A stretch of 64,000 bases of DNA from contig NZ_FNQE01000021.1 in the NCBI RefSeq assembly GCF_900107485.1, positions 1 to 64,000 on the forward strand, written 5' to 3'. How positions within the stretch are numbered: the first letter of the stretch is position 1; each line of letters starts with the position of its first letter. This DNA comes from Proteiniborus ethanoligenes. GTDB taxonomy: Bacteria; Bacillota; Clostridia; Tissierellales; Proteiniboraceae. Shown one piece after another: positions 17,428 to 25,368 of this stretch. The position numbers were made by a program, and so were the translations under genes. The notes under the pieces are model-generated. The model was not told the DNA's origin, searched no databases, and saw nothing but the letters and a program-made list of their open reading frames with translations.

Positions 17428-19293
17428 TTGAGTAAATGCATATATCCTTTTCCTGCAATAGTAGGTCAAGAAAAATTGAAAAGGGCTATATTATTAAACC
17501 TTGTGAATCCTAGAATTGGTGGAGTGCTCATAAGTGGTGAAAAAGGAACAGGGAAAAGCACTATTGTCAGATCTATACCTTCCATATCAAGCTCTGTTAA
17601 AGTAATAGAGTTACCACTTAATATTACAGAAGATAGGTTAATAGGTGGCATTGATATAGAAAAAGCCATTATATTTGGTAGAAAAGAACTCGAAGAAGGC
17701 ATACTTAAAAAGGCAGATAGCAATATACTATATATGGACGAAGTGAATCTACTAAGTGATAGTATTATGAATACTGTATTGGAAGTAGCATCTTCGGGAT
17801 TCAATATTATTGAAAGAGAAGGAATATCTTATAAACATAGGTCTAAATTTGTACCTATAGGTACAATGAATCCAGAGGAAGGTAGTATAAAGCCTTTATT
17901 TTTGGACAAGTTTGGGCTTTTTGTATCTGTAAAAGGAGATACTAATTTTCAAAATAGAATAGAAATTATAAAAAGAAGAATACAGTATGAAGAAGATAAA
18001 ATGAGTTTTTATCAGCAATGGCTAGGTGAATGTGAAGAATTAAATAATAAAATAGAAAAAGCGAAAACTATTTTAAGTCAAATTACTATATCGGAAGAAT
18101 TATTAAATATAATAGCCGATACACTGAATGCTTTTGCCTGTGAAGGGAATAGAACAGAAGTAATAGTTGTAGAAACTGTAAAGGCAATAGTTGCAATAGA
18201 TAATAGAATAGAAGGAAATATAGATGATATAAAAGAAGCCTTTAGCTATGTACTGCCACATAGAATGAGAAAAAAACCAAAGGACAAAGAAAACACCAAC
18301 AATAATGGGGACAATCAAGAAAATCAAAATAATAATGAGCATAGTAATGATAAAAACAATGAGATGGAAGATAGTGAAAGTCATGTAGAAAACATGACAA
18401 GTGACTTTGATAGCAAAGATGTAAAAGATTCACTATCAGATATAGAAGTTATAGAGAATATAGGGAATACTTTTAAAGCTAAAAATATGTATTTTAAAAA
18501 TAAGGATAATAGATTTAGAAAGGGCTCTGGTAGAAGGAGCTTATCTAAAACCGAATCAAAGCAAGGAAGATATATAAGATACAGATCTAAAAACAAAGAA
18601 ATAAGAGATATATCATTAGATGGAACACTAAGAGCAGCAGCTCCTTATCAAAAATTTAGAGAAAAAAATGGAGTGGCCATAGCCATAAAAAATAGGGATT
18701 TAAGAGAGAAAATACGAGAAAAACCAACAGGAGTGACTATATTTTTCCTAGTAGATGCTAGTGGCTCTATTTCAGTAAGAAAGAGAATGGAGGCAGTAAA
18801 AGGAGCTATAATGTCATTGCTAACAGATGCTTATGAAAAAAGAGACAAGGTTTCTCTAATAGCCTTTAGAAAAGAATCATCAGAAATTTTATTACAGACT
18901 ACTAGAAGCGTAGAATTAGCAAAAAAACATTTAAGTGAATTACCTTCAGGTGGCAAAACACCTCTTTCTGCAGGAATGGATAAGGCCTATAACTACATTA
19001 AAAGCCAATGGATTAAAGATACAGATATGATACCACTATTAGTTCTAATATCAGATGGGAGAGCAAACGTATCTTTAACAGGAGAAGACCCCTTAGTAGA
19101 ATGTAATGAAATTGCTGATAAAATTAGAAAAAAAGAAATAAAATCCTTAGTAATAGATACAGAAAATGGATTCTTTAAATTTGGAACATTAAAAGAGCTT
19201 TCTAGAAGAATGGGAGCAACTTATTTAAGTATAGAAGATTTAAGTGATAAATCCATATATAATTCTGTAAAGAATTTGACAATCTCTAACTAG
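17428..19293 (+). CDS. BchD-like AAA+/VWA chelatase subunit
   Basis: Second ATPase-class subunit of the chelatase. An N-terminal AAA+ domain (about residues 1-290) keeps an apparently intact Walker [10 protein letters not shown], and Walker B, ILYMDEVNLL. A linker rich in Asn, Asp and Glu spans about residues 295-345. A C-terminal VWA domain has the MIDAS motif DASGS near residue 450 and a later TPLS. In many ChlD proteins the N-terminal ATP site is degenerate; here it is not. The start is taken as TTG at 17428 because GGGAGG (17415-17420) lies seven bases before it. An in-frame ATG at 17413 precedes that site and overlaps the previous stop codon. Confidence 0.87.
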   Translation: MSKCIYPFPAIVGQEKLKRAILLNLVNPRIGGVLISGEKGTGKSTIVRSIPSISSSVKVIELPLNITEDRLIGGIDIEKAIIFGRKELEEGILKKADSNILYMDEVNLLSDSIMNTVLEVASSGFNIIEREGISYKHRSKFVPIGTMNPEEGSIKPLFLDKFGLFVSVKGDTNFQNRIEIIKRRIQYEEDKMSFYQQWLGECEELNNKIEKAKTILSQITISEELLNIIADTLNAFACEGNRTEVIVVETVKAIVAIDNRIEGNIDDIKEAFSYVLPHRMRKKPKDKENTNNNGDNQENQNNNEHSNDKNNEMEDSESHVENMTSDFDSKDVKDSLSDIEVIENIGNTFKAKNMYFKNKDNRFRKGSGRRSLSKTESKQGRYIRYRSKNKEIRDISLDGTLRAAAPYQKFREKNGVAIAIKNRDLREKIREKPTGVTIFFLVDASGSISVRKRMEAVKGAIMSLLTDAYEKRDKVSLIAFRKESSEILLQTTRSVELAKKHLSELPSGGKTPLSAGMDKAYNYIKSQWIKDTDMIPLLVLISDGRANVSLTGEDPLVECNEIADKIRKKEIKSLVIDTENGFFKFGTLKELSRRMGATYLSIEDLSDKSIYNSVKNLTISN

Positions 19294-19377
19294 CTAATTT
19301 AAAGACGAGTTTATTAAGAACAAATCAGATAATTATTATTTTATTTATGGCAGTTATCATATGGAGGAGATAGATAA

Positions 19378-22300
19378 ATGTATAAATTAGTCGTAGTAAG
19401 TGTATCTAACCCTGTTATAGCAGATATAATAGAGGCTAAAAAAACTATTGAAGAAAAATACAAGAGTATTTTAGAAGTTAGGCTTTTTTTCGTTGGGAGA
19501 AAAGTAGAAGAAAAGGACTTAAAAGAAATAGAAGATACTATATTAAAAGGAGACTTTATAATACTTGATTTAATGGGAAGTGGAGAAAAAGTAGGTAAAA
19601 CTTGCTTTAACGCATGTAAATCAAGTAATGGAAACATAGTGGTCATAGGCAATTTAGGTAGAAATAATTTAAACAAAATTTCAAAGCTAGGAAGCTTTTA
19701 TGTAGACGAAATATCAAGTAAATTAAATAAGTCCAATAAAAAAATGCTTACAGACGAAATCTTAAATATGGCAAAGGAAGTAGAACTTTTAGAGAAAAAT
19801 ATTCCCATTGAGAAACGTAAGGATATTATCAACTATGTAAACATAGGAAGGTATTGGAAGAACGCTGGCTTAGAGGAAATAACAAATCTACTATATTTAA
19901 TATTAAGGGATTATGGTAAATATGAAATGCTTCCAAAACCTAAGCTTCCTACTGAATATAATCCAATATCAATTTGCAAACCTACAAATATGAAAAGATT
20001 TGAAAATATAAATGAGTATGTGGCTTCGGGATATGTGGATTATCAAAAACCTACAGTTGTTATATTTTACTATGGGAATAGCTCTCCAAATAGGATACAA
20101 AAAGCCATAGGCAAAATATCAAATAGAATATCTGAATTTGCCAATATAATACCTATAGCATTTATGTCCTATGGAAGAAGACATTTGCAAGAAGTTGAAA
20201 AAATACTTTTCTCACCGACTTCTCCAAGCGTAGATGTAATATTAAACTTCATGTCATTTAGGTTAGGCTCAGGCCCCATGGGAGAAGATGAGCATGAAGC
20301 TATGGAATTGCTGAAAAAGATAAATGCTCCTGTACTACATCCATTTTTTATGCCTAAAAGACAAATAACTGAATGGTTAAGTTCAGAAAGGGGGATTAGC
20401 ACTGCTGAATTTTTGACTACAGTCATGCTGCCAGAGCTAGATGGAGCTATAGAAACCTATCCTGTAGGAGCAATTGTTGAAAATAAATGGAACGAAGAAT
20501 ATGGAGTTGAATTAATAGAAGTAGATATTATTGAGGATAGAGTAATAAAATTGATAAATAGGATTAAGAAATGGATTGAGCTTAGGTATAAAGAAAATAA
20601 AGATAAAAAAGTTGCAATTATATGTTACAATTACCCACTATCAGAAGGAAACATATTCGGTGGTGCATTTTTAAATACCTTTGAATCTATAGAGAATATA
20701 CTTAGCAGGCTAAAAAAAGAAGGCTATAGTGTAGAGGCTTTAACTAAAGAAGAATTAATGGACTATTTTACTGCTGGTAAAATAGTGAATTCTGGTAAGT
20801 GGGGAGAAGATCAGCTAAGTGAACACATGATTAAGTATGATTCTAAAAAATACATAGAGGAAATGAATAACACATTATATTACAAAGAAACTTGTAGTCA
20901 GTGGGGAGAAGCACCTGGAAATATAATGACAGAGGGAGATAAATTTTTAATACCAGGGAAGGTAATTCAAAATGCATTTATAGGCTTACAGCCTACTAGA
21001 GGAATACATGAAAATCCAGAAAAAGCATATCATGATAAAGCTCTCACACCTCATCATCAATATCAAGCATATTATAAATGGTTAAATGAAGAGTTTAATG
21101 CAGATATAATGATACATGTAGGAACGCATGGAACACTTGAATTTCTAAAAGGAAAAGAGTGTGGAATGTCATCTGATTGTTATCCAGACATGCTTGTATA
21201 TGATATACCACATGCTTATATATATAATTGTACTAATCCAGCAGAATCTTCAATAGCAAAGAGAAGATCCCATGCAGTGCTAGTAAGCTATCAACCACCG
21301 CAATTTGTCCAAGGAGAGCTATATGGTGATTTGATAGAAATAGAATCATTAATAAATGAATACCACGTTTCAGAGCAAACAGATCCTACTAAATGTAATG
21401 ATATTTTCAATAAAATAAAGAAAAAGGCAGAGCAATCAAATATAATTATTGAGGATCTAGATACTTTAGAAAATGAGCTTTATAGAATGAAAAGATCCTT
21501 AGTTCCTTATGGACTTCATACCTTTGGGAAAGGATATACAGAAGAGGAAGCTACTGAGTATATGAAGTTTATATTAAGATATGATAGATCTGAGGCAAAG
21601 TCCTTAAGAAGACTAGTATGTGAAAAAAATGGACTAGATTATGATGAAATTTTACAAACTAATAAAATAGATATTCTGCAAGAACTAGATGATAGGTCCT
21701 CAAAAATAGTAGATAATTTTCTGAAAGGAATAAAGGTAGAGAATGCATATCATGATACATTAAATTATGGGAAAAAGCATATGGAAAATGCAAAAAAGTG
21801 TAATGAAATGGAAGGACTTTTAAAGGTATTAAATGGTGAATACTTAGGAGCAAAATTAAGTGGTGATATTTTTAGAAATCCAGAAGTATTACCAACAGGG
21901 TATAATTTATTTCAGTTTGATCCTTATTCGGTACCTACTGAGGTTGCTTATGAAAGAGGATGGAGAATAGCAGAAAATACAATAGAAAAATTTATAGACG
22001 AAAAAGGAACATATCCTAATAATGTGGCTATAGTATTATGGGGAATAGAAACTTCTAGAACACAAGGAGAAACCTTAGGGCAGATCTTAAGCTATTTAGG
22101 AGTTAGAATATTAAAGCAAAAAGGCCAGTTTAATTTTAAATATGAAATTATTCCCATTGATGAGCTGAATAGGCCTAGAATAGATGTAACTATTGATATG
22201 TCTGGATTTTTTAGAGACATGTTTCCTAATATGGTAGAAGAGTTAAACAATATATTTAGAGATATTTATCTTTTAGAAGAGCCTGAAGAGCTAAATTATT

Positions 22301-23097
22301 TTAAAGCCAATAGTAAGAAAATTTATGAAAAGCTTATAAACCAAGGGTATTCAAAGGAAGAAGCAGAAGAACTATCATATGCTAGACTCTTTGGACCAAG
22401 AGAAGGAGAATATGGCAACGGTGTTACGAAACTAATAGAAAATAAAAACTGGGACATGGAATCTCAAATAGGAGAGTTATTTATTCAAAACACAGGAAAT
22501 GTATATACAAAAAATTATAGAGGGAAAAAAGTTGAAGGTTTGTTTGAGGATATTTTATCTAAAGTAGATATAGTAACTCAAATAAGAAGTTATCATGGAT
22601 ATGAAGTTACAGACTTAGATGATTTCTATGGACATTTTGGGGGCTTATCTAAGGCTGTTGAAGTGTCTAAGGGTGAAAAACCTTTAATATATATTAATGA
22701 CACTACTGGGGAAAAGATAGAAACTGATAATGTTGAAAATTCAATAGAACGTGGAGTAAGGACTAGATTATTAAACCCTAAATGGATAGAAGGTATGCTT
22801 CAGAATAAATATCATGGTGCTCAAAAAATAGAAAAGATATTTAAAAATCTAATAGGCCTTTCATCAACTACAAATGGAGTTAAAGGCTGGATATTTGATA
22901 GCTTACATTCCACTTATATTTCAGATGAAAACATGCGTGAAAAGATGAAGGAAAATAACAGATGGGCATACTTAGATATATTAGAAAGAATGTTAGAAGC
23001 AAATGAAAGGGGATATTGGAAATCAAGTAAAGAACAGTTAGAGGAATTACGGAAAGTGTATTTCCAAGTGGAAGGTAGCATAGAGGAGAAAATATGA
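19378..23097 (+). CDS. cobN: CobN-like chelatase large subunit
   Basis: Tetrapyrrole-binding large subunit of an ATP-dependent chelatase (CobN/BchH superfamily), 1239 residues, normal for CobN. Recognisable stretches are GRYWKNAGLEEI near residue 158, HVGTHGTLEFLKGKECGMS near 580, and LWGIETSRTQGETLGQIL near 887. The two AAA+ partners are encoded directly upstream. CobN usually works late in the aerobic pathway, on hydrogenobyrinate a,c-diamide, whereas this organism has the anaerobic enzymes and CbiK. The true substrate and metal are therefore open: late cobalt insertion, cobalt exchange in salvaged corrinoids, or another metal. BchH (magnesium) is less likely, since no chlorophyll genes are present. 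Confidence 0.88.
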   Translation: MYKLVVVSVSNPVIADIIEAKKTIEEKYKSILEVRLFFVGRKVEEKDLKEIEDTILKGDFIILDLMGSGEKVGKTCFNACKSSNGNIVVIGNLGRNNLNKISKLGSFYVDEISSKLNKSNKKMLTDEILNMAKEVELLEKNIPIEKRKDIINYVNIGRYWKNAGLEEITNLLYLILRDYGKYEMLPKPKLPTEYNPISICKPTNMKRFENINEYVASGYVDYQKPTVVIFYYGNSSPNRIQKAIGKISNRISEFANIIPIAFMSYGRRHLQEVEKILFSPTSPSVDVILNFMSFRLGSGPMGEDEHEAMELLKKINAPVLHPFFMPKRQITEWLSSERGISTAEFLTTVMLPELDGAIETYPVGAIVENKWNEEYGVELIEVDIIEDRVIKLINRIKKWIELRYKENKDKKVAIICYNYPLSEGNIFGGAFLNTFESIENILSRLKKEGYSVEALTKEELMDYFTAGKIVNSGKWGEDQLSEHMIKYDSKKYIEEMNNTLYYKETCSQWGEAPGNIMTEGDKFLIPGKVIQNAFIGLQPTRGIHENPEKAYHDKALTPHHQYQAYYKWLNEEFNADIMIHVGTHGTLEFLKGKECGMSSDCYPDMLVYDIPHAYIYNCTNPAESSIAKRRSHAVLVSYQPPQFVQGELYGDLIEIESLINEYHVSEQTDPTKCNDIFNKIKKKAEQSNIIIEDLDTLENELYRMKRSLVPYGLHTFGKGYTEEEATEYMKFILRYDRSEAKSLRRLVCEKNGLDYDEILQTNKIDILQELDDRSSKIVDNFLKGIKVENAYHDTLNYGKKHMENAKKCNEMEGLLKVLNGEYLGAKLSGDIFRNPEVLPTGYNLFQFDPYSVPTEVAYERGWRIAENTIEKFIDEKGTYPNNVAIVLWGIETSRTQGETLGQILSYLGVRILKQKGQFNFKYEIIPIDELNRPRIDVTIDMSGFFRDMFPNMVEELNNIFRDIYLLEEPEELNYFKANSKKIYEKLINQGYSKEEAEELSYARLFGPREGEYGNGVTKLIENKNWDMESQIGELFIQNTGNVYTKNYRGKKVEGLFEDILSKVDIVTQIRSYHGYEVTDLDDFYGHFGGLSKAVEVSKGEKPLIYINDTTGEKIETDNVENSIERGVRTRLLNPKWIEGMLQNKYHGAQKIEKIFKNLIGLSSTTNGVKGWIFDSLHSTYISDENMREKMKENNRWAYLDILERMLEANERGYWKSSKEQLEELRKVYFQVEGSIEEKI

Positions 23098-23202
23098 TAT
23101 AATTTTTGTATGTATAATCTTAAAGCTAATATCATATAAAACGCAGGAAATAATTTGTGTGGAGTAATCTGCCTTATAATTATTCAAACTTAGAATAGGG
23201 AA

Positions 23203-23253
23203 GAGGTGAGAATTTAGCAGGTATGATTATTGATTATATTCATACCTGCTAAA
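23203..23253 (+). promoter_or_regulatory. ribosome binding site followed by a 14-bp hairpin before cobC
   Basis: A strong GAGGTGAG site (23203-23210) lies 51 bases before the cobC ATG at 23262, too far to act directly. Between them is a perfect 14-bp inverted repeat, TTTAGCAGGTATGA (23213-23226) with its complement at 23240-23253. Only two bases separate the site from the hairpin and eight separate the hairpin from the ATG. Folding would bring site and start codon to about ten effective bases. No good ribosome binding site lies directly before the ATG. Confidence 0.6.
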
Positions 23254-23261
23254 GAAAAATT

Positions 23262-23852
23262 ATGAAGTTTATATTAGTTAGGCATGGAGAGACAGAGGCT
23301 AACATAGGAGGAATATATAGCGGATGGACAGATTTTCCTCTAACTGAAAAAGGAAATAAGGACATACAAGCTACTGCAAGGGCATTAAAGAGATATGCGG
23401 ATATAGATATAATATATTCAAGCCCATTAAATAGAGCCTTAAGCACTGCTAAAGCTATATCAGCAGCTATTAATAAAGAAATTCAGGTAGTTCCTAATTT
23501 GAAGGAAATGAATTTTGGTATATTTGATGGAAAAGAAAGAGAATACATTCAAAAAAACCATTCTAGTGAGTGGGATTCTTGGCTTAAGGACTATGTAAAC
23601 TATAGAATACCACAGGGAGAAAATTTATTAGATGTGTATGATAGAATAGTAGATTTTATAGAAATGCTTATAGAAAAAGACAAGAGCTGTATAATAGTCA
23701 CTCATGGAGGTATTATACAGACCATGATTACACATTTACTAGACTTAGGCTTGGACAAAATGTGGCATTTTCAATGTCTGCCTGCAGGATATGTTGAGAT
23801 AGAGTATGTAGATAATTTTGGGTATTTAAGGAGACTAGAACATTGTAACTAA
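23262..23852 (+). CDS. cobC: alpha-ribazole-5'-phosphate phosphatase (histidine phosphatase)
   Basis: Member of the phosphoglycerate-mutase-like histidine phosphatase family. The catalytic VRHGETEAN motif is near residues 6-14 and the second histidine is in IIVTHGGI near residue 148. The length of 196 residues is normal. CobC removes the phosphate from alpha-ribazole phosphate, or from adenosylcobalamin phosphate. On sequence alone it could be any small-molecule histidine phosphatase, but the next two genes are the alpha-ribazole transporter and kinase, and the cobalamin genes lie upstream, so CobC is the best name. Its translation start is unusual (see the preceding hairpin). Confidence 0.85.
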   Translation: MKFILVRHGETEANIGGIYSGWTDFPLTEKGNKDIQATARALKRYADIDIIYSSPLNRALSTAKAISAAINKEIQVVPNLKEMNFGIFDGKEREYIQKNHSSEWDSWLKDYVNYRIPQGENLLDVYDRIVDFIEMLIEKDKSCIIVTHGGIIQTMITHLLDLGLDKMWHFQCLPAGYVEIEYVDNFGYLRRLEHCN

Positions 23853-23884
23853 AAATTCTTTTATTTAAAACTGGAGGAGTTAAA

Positions 23885-24397
23885 TTGAAAACATGGGAAA
23901 CTTTATACGATACAAAAAACATTACTAAACTAACTTATTGTGGAATGCTTATAGGATTATCTGCAATAGGCTCTATGATAAAGATAAGTGGAAGCATTGC
24001 TTTTGATTCTATGCCAGGCTTTTTTGCAGCATTATTTTTAGGGCCTTGGGCAGGTGCTGTTGTAGCAGGGCTTGGACACCTATTAACGGCACTTACAAGT
24101 GGCTTTCCATTAACCTTACCTATGCATTTAGTGTTAGTATTGGAAATGGGGCTATTTGCTTATTTATTTGGAATTATATATAGAAAAAGAGGGAGCATAG
24201 TCGCTTCTATTGTGGCTATTATTTTAAACGGACCTGTAGCATCACTTTTTGCAGTGCCTATGTCTATTGTTTTAGGACTTCCATTTAGTGGGTGGCCACT
24301 ATTCAGTGTTGTTATTTTGCCTCTTACGTTGGCATCCATAGGGAACGTAGTTTTAGCTCTGTCAGTATTTAAGGTAATAAATAAAAGGATTAGATAG
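23885..24397 (+). CDS. cblT: ECF-type transporter S component, probable alpha-ribazole transporter
   Basis: Small membrane protein of 170 residues with five or six hydrophobic segments, typical of the substrate-binding S component of energy-coupling-factor transporters. Glycine-rich loops such as AALFLGPWAGAVVAGLGHLL near residue 50 fit the family. CblT imports alpha-ribazole in Gram-positive bacteria and is typically encoded next to the kinase CblS, as here. The start is TTG at 23885 with GGAGGAG (23873-23879) five bases upstream. The shared energising module (EcfA/A'/T) is not in the window and is presumably elsewhere. Confidence 0.82.
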   Translation: MKTWETLYDTKNITKLTYCGMLIGLSAIGSMIKISGSIAFDSMPGFFAALFLGPWAGAVVAGLGHLLTALTSGFPLTLPMHLVLVLEMGLFAYLFGIIYRKRGSIVASIVAIILNGPVASLFAVPMSIVLGLPFSGWPLFSVVILPLTLASIGNVVLALSVFKVINKRIR

Positions 24398-24407
24398 GAT
24401 TGATTTT

Positions 24408-25160
24408 ATGAAAATATTTAAATTTAGAGACTTAACCCTTATAGATATAAATGAAGAACAGCTTATGGTAATCTCCTGTGATTCATCAGGAGGCATAGGA
24501 AATAAAGAAAAGGATGTGGTTAAGGTAGAACCGGAGGTGTTAGGCTATTTTACAACACAGGTGGCACTTATGGAAATACTAGCCATTGGAGCCACGCCTA
24601 TAACCATAGTTAATGCATTATCTGTAGAAATGAATGATACAGGAGAAAAAATAATTAAAGGAATAAAAAAAGCATTACAGCCCTTAAATCTCCTCCAAGC
24701 TGAAATAATAACAGGAAGTACGGAGGAGAATATTCCTGTATGCCAGACTGCAATGGGGATTACCGTAATAGGGATAATAGATAAAAGGAATTGGAAAAAA
24801 CCAAAGACCATAGAGAATTCTCTTGCTGTATTAGTGGGTATCCCTAAAGTTGGATATGAAGTATTGGAGGATAGAGGAAGAGAAATATTATCTATTAGCC
24901 ATCTACTGGGATTGAAAAGTAATCCTAACATTTATGAAATTCTTCCTGTAGGCTCAAAGGGCATACTCTATGAGCTAAAGGAAATGGCAAGGACTAATAA
25001 TTTAGCATATTGCTTAGATGATAATATTTCGTTAGATTTATATAAATCAGCAGGGCCTGCAACCTGTGCTATTATTTCAATAGCTGAAGAAGAATACGAT
25101 AATCTTAAAAATAATATTTCTATACCTGTTAATAAAATAGGAAAATGGATTAGATTATAA
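24408..25160 (+). CDS. cblS: PurM/ThiL-like protein, probable alpha-ribazole kinase
   Basis: Protein of the AIR synthase (PurM/ThiL/SelD) fold, 250 residues. The N-terminal VISCDSSGGIGNKEKDVVKV region resembles the nucleotide-binding part of the fold, and LMEILAIGATPI and GSTEENIP follow. CblS phosphorylates alpha-ribazole to alpha-ribazole phosphate for CobS. The pairing with cblT and cobC gives a coherent lower-ligand salvage module. An unrelated PurM-like kinase is possible by sequence alone, but the neighbourhood makes CblS much more likely. Confidence 0.84.
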   Translation: MKIFKFRDLTLIDINEEQLMVISCDSSGGIGNKEKDVVKVEPEVLGYFTTQVALMEILAIGATPITIVNALSVEMNDTGEKIIKGIKKALQPLNLLQAEIITGSTEENIPVCQTAMGITVIGIIDKRNWKKPKTIENSLAVLVGIPKVGYEVLEDRGREILSISHLLGLKSNPNIYEILPVGSKGILYELKEMARTNNLAYCLDDNISLDLYKSAGPATCAIISIAEEEYDNLKNNISIPVNKIGKWIRL

Positions 25161-25299
25161 GGAATATTATTATATTTTCTCAAAAAAGTAAGGCTCTGTT
25201 AGGTAGGCCTTATATTATTTAAATGAACTAATTATGGTTTGCAATATAATATGAAAACTGCTAAAATTTTTATTGTATGGGTACATGATATGAAATGAT

Positions 25300-25322
25300 A
25301 AAAGAGAGCTTATAGCTTTTTT
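25300..25322 (+). terminator. weak intrinsic terminator after cblS
   Basis: AAAGAGAGCT pairs with AGCTTTTTT through two G-U pairs around a TAT loop and continues into a T-run. It lies 140 bases after cblS. A weaker hairpin TAAGGC/GCCTTA is at 25189-25212. Otherwise the 208-base gap to the next gene shows nothing distinct. Confidence 0.45.
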
Positions 25323-25368
25323 AAATAATTATTTTTCCCAATTCTAATTTAGATAGGAGCAGAATATT

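Noticed and set aside
19378-23097. Magnesium chelatase BchH
   Set aside because: No chlorophyll genes are present and the context is cobalamin, so CobN is the better name. The metal remains unproven.
23195-23213. Truncated second cobalamin riboswitch before cobC (AATAGGGAAGAGGTGAGAAT)
   Set aside because: It resembles the first conserved block of the real riboswitch at 10737, but nothing else of the RNA follows. A ribosome binding site explains GAGGTGAG better.
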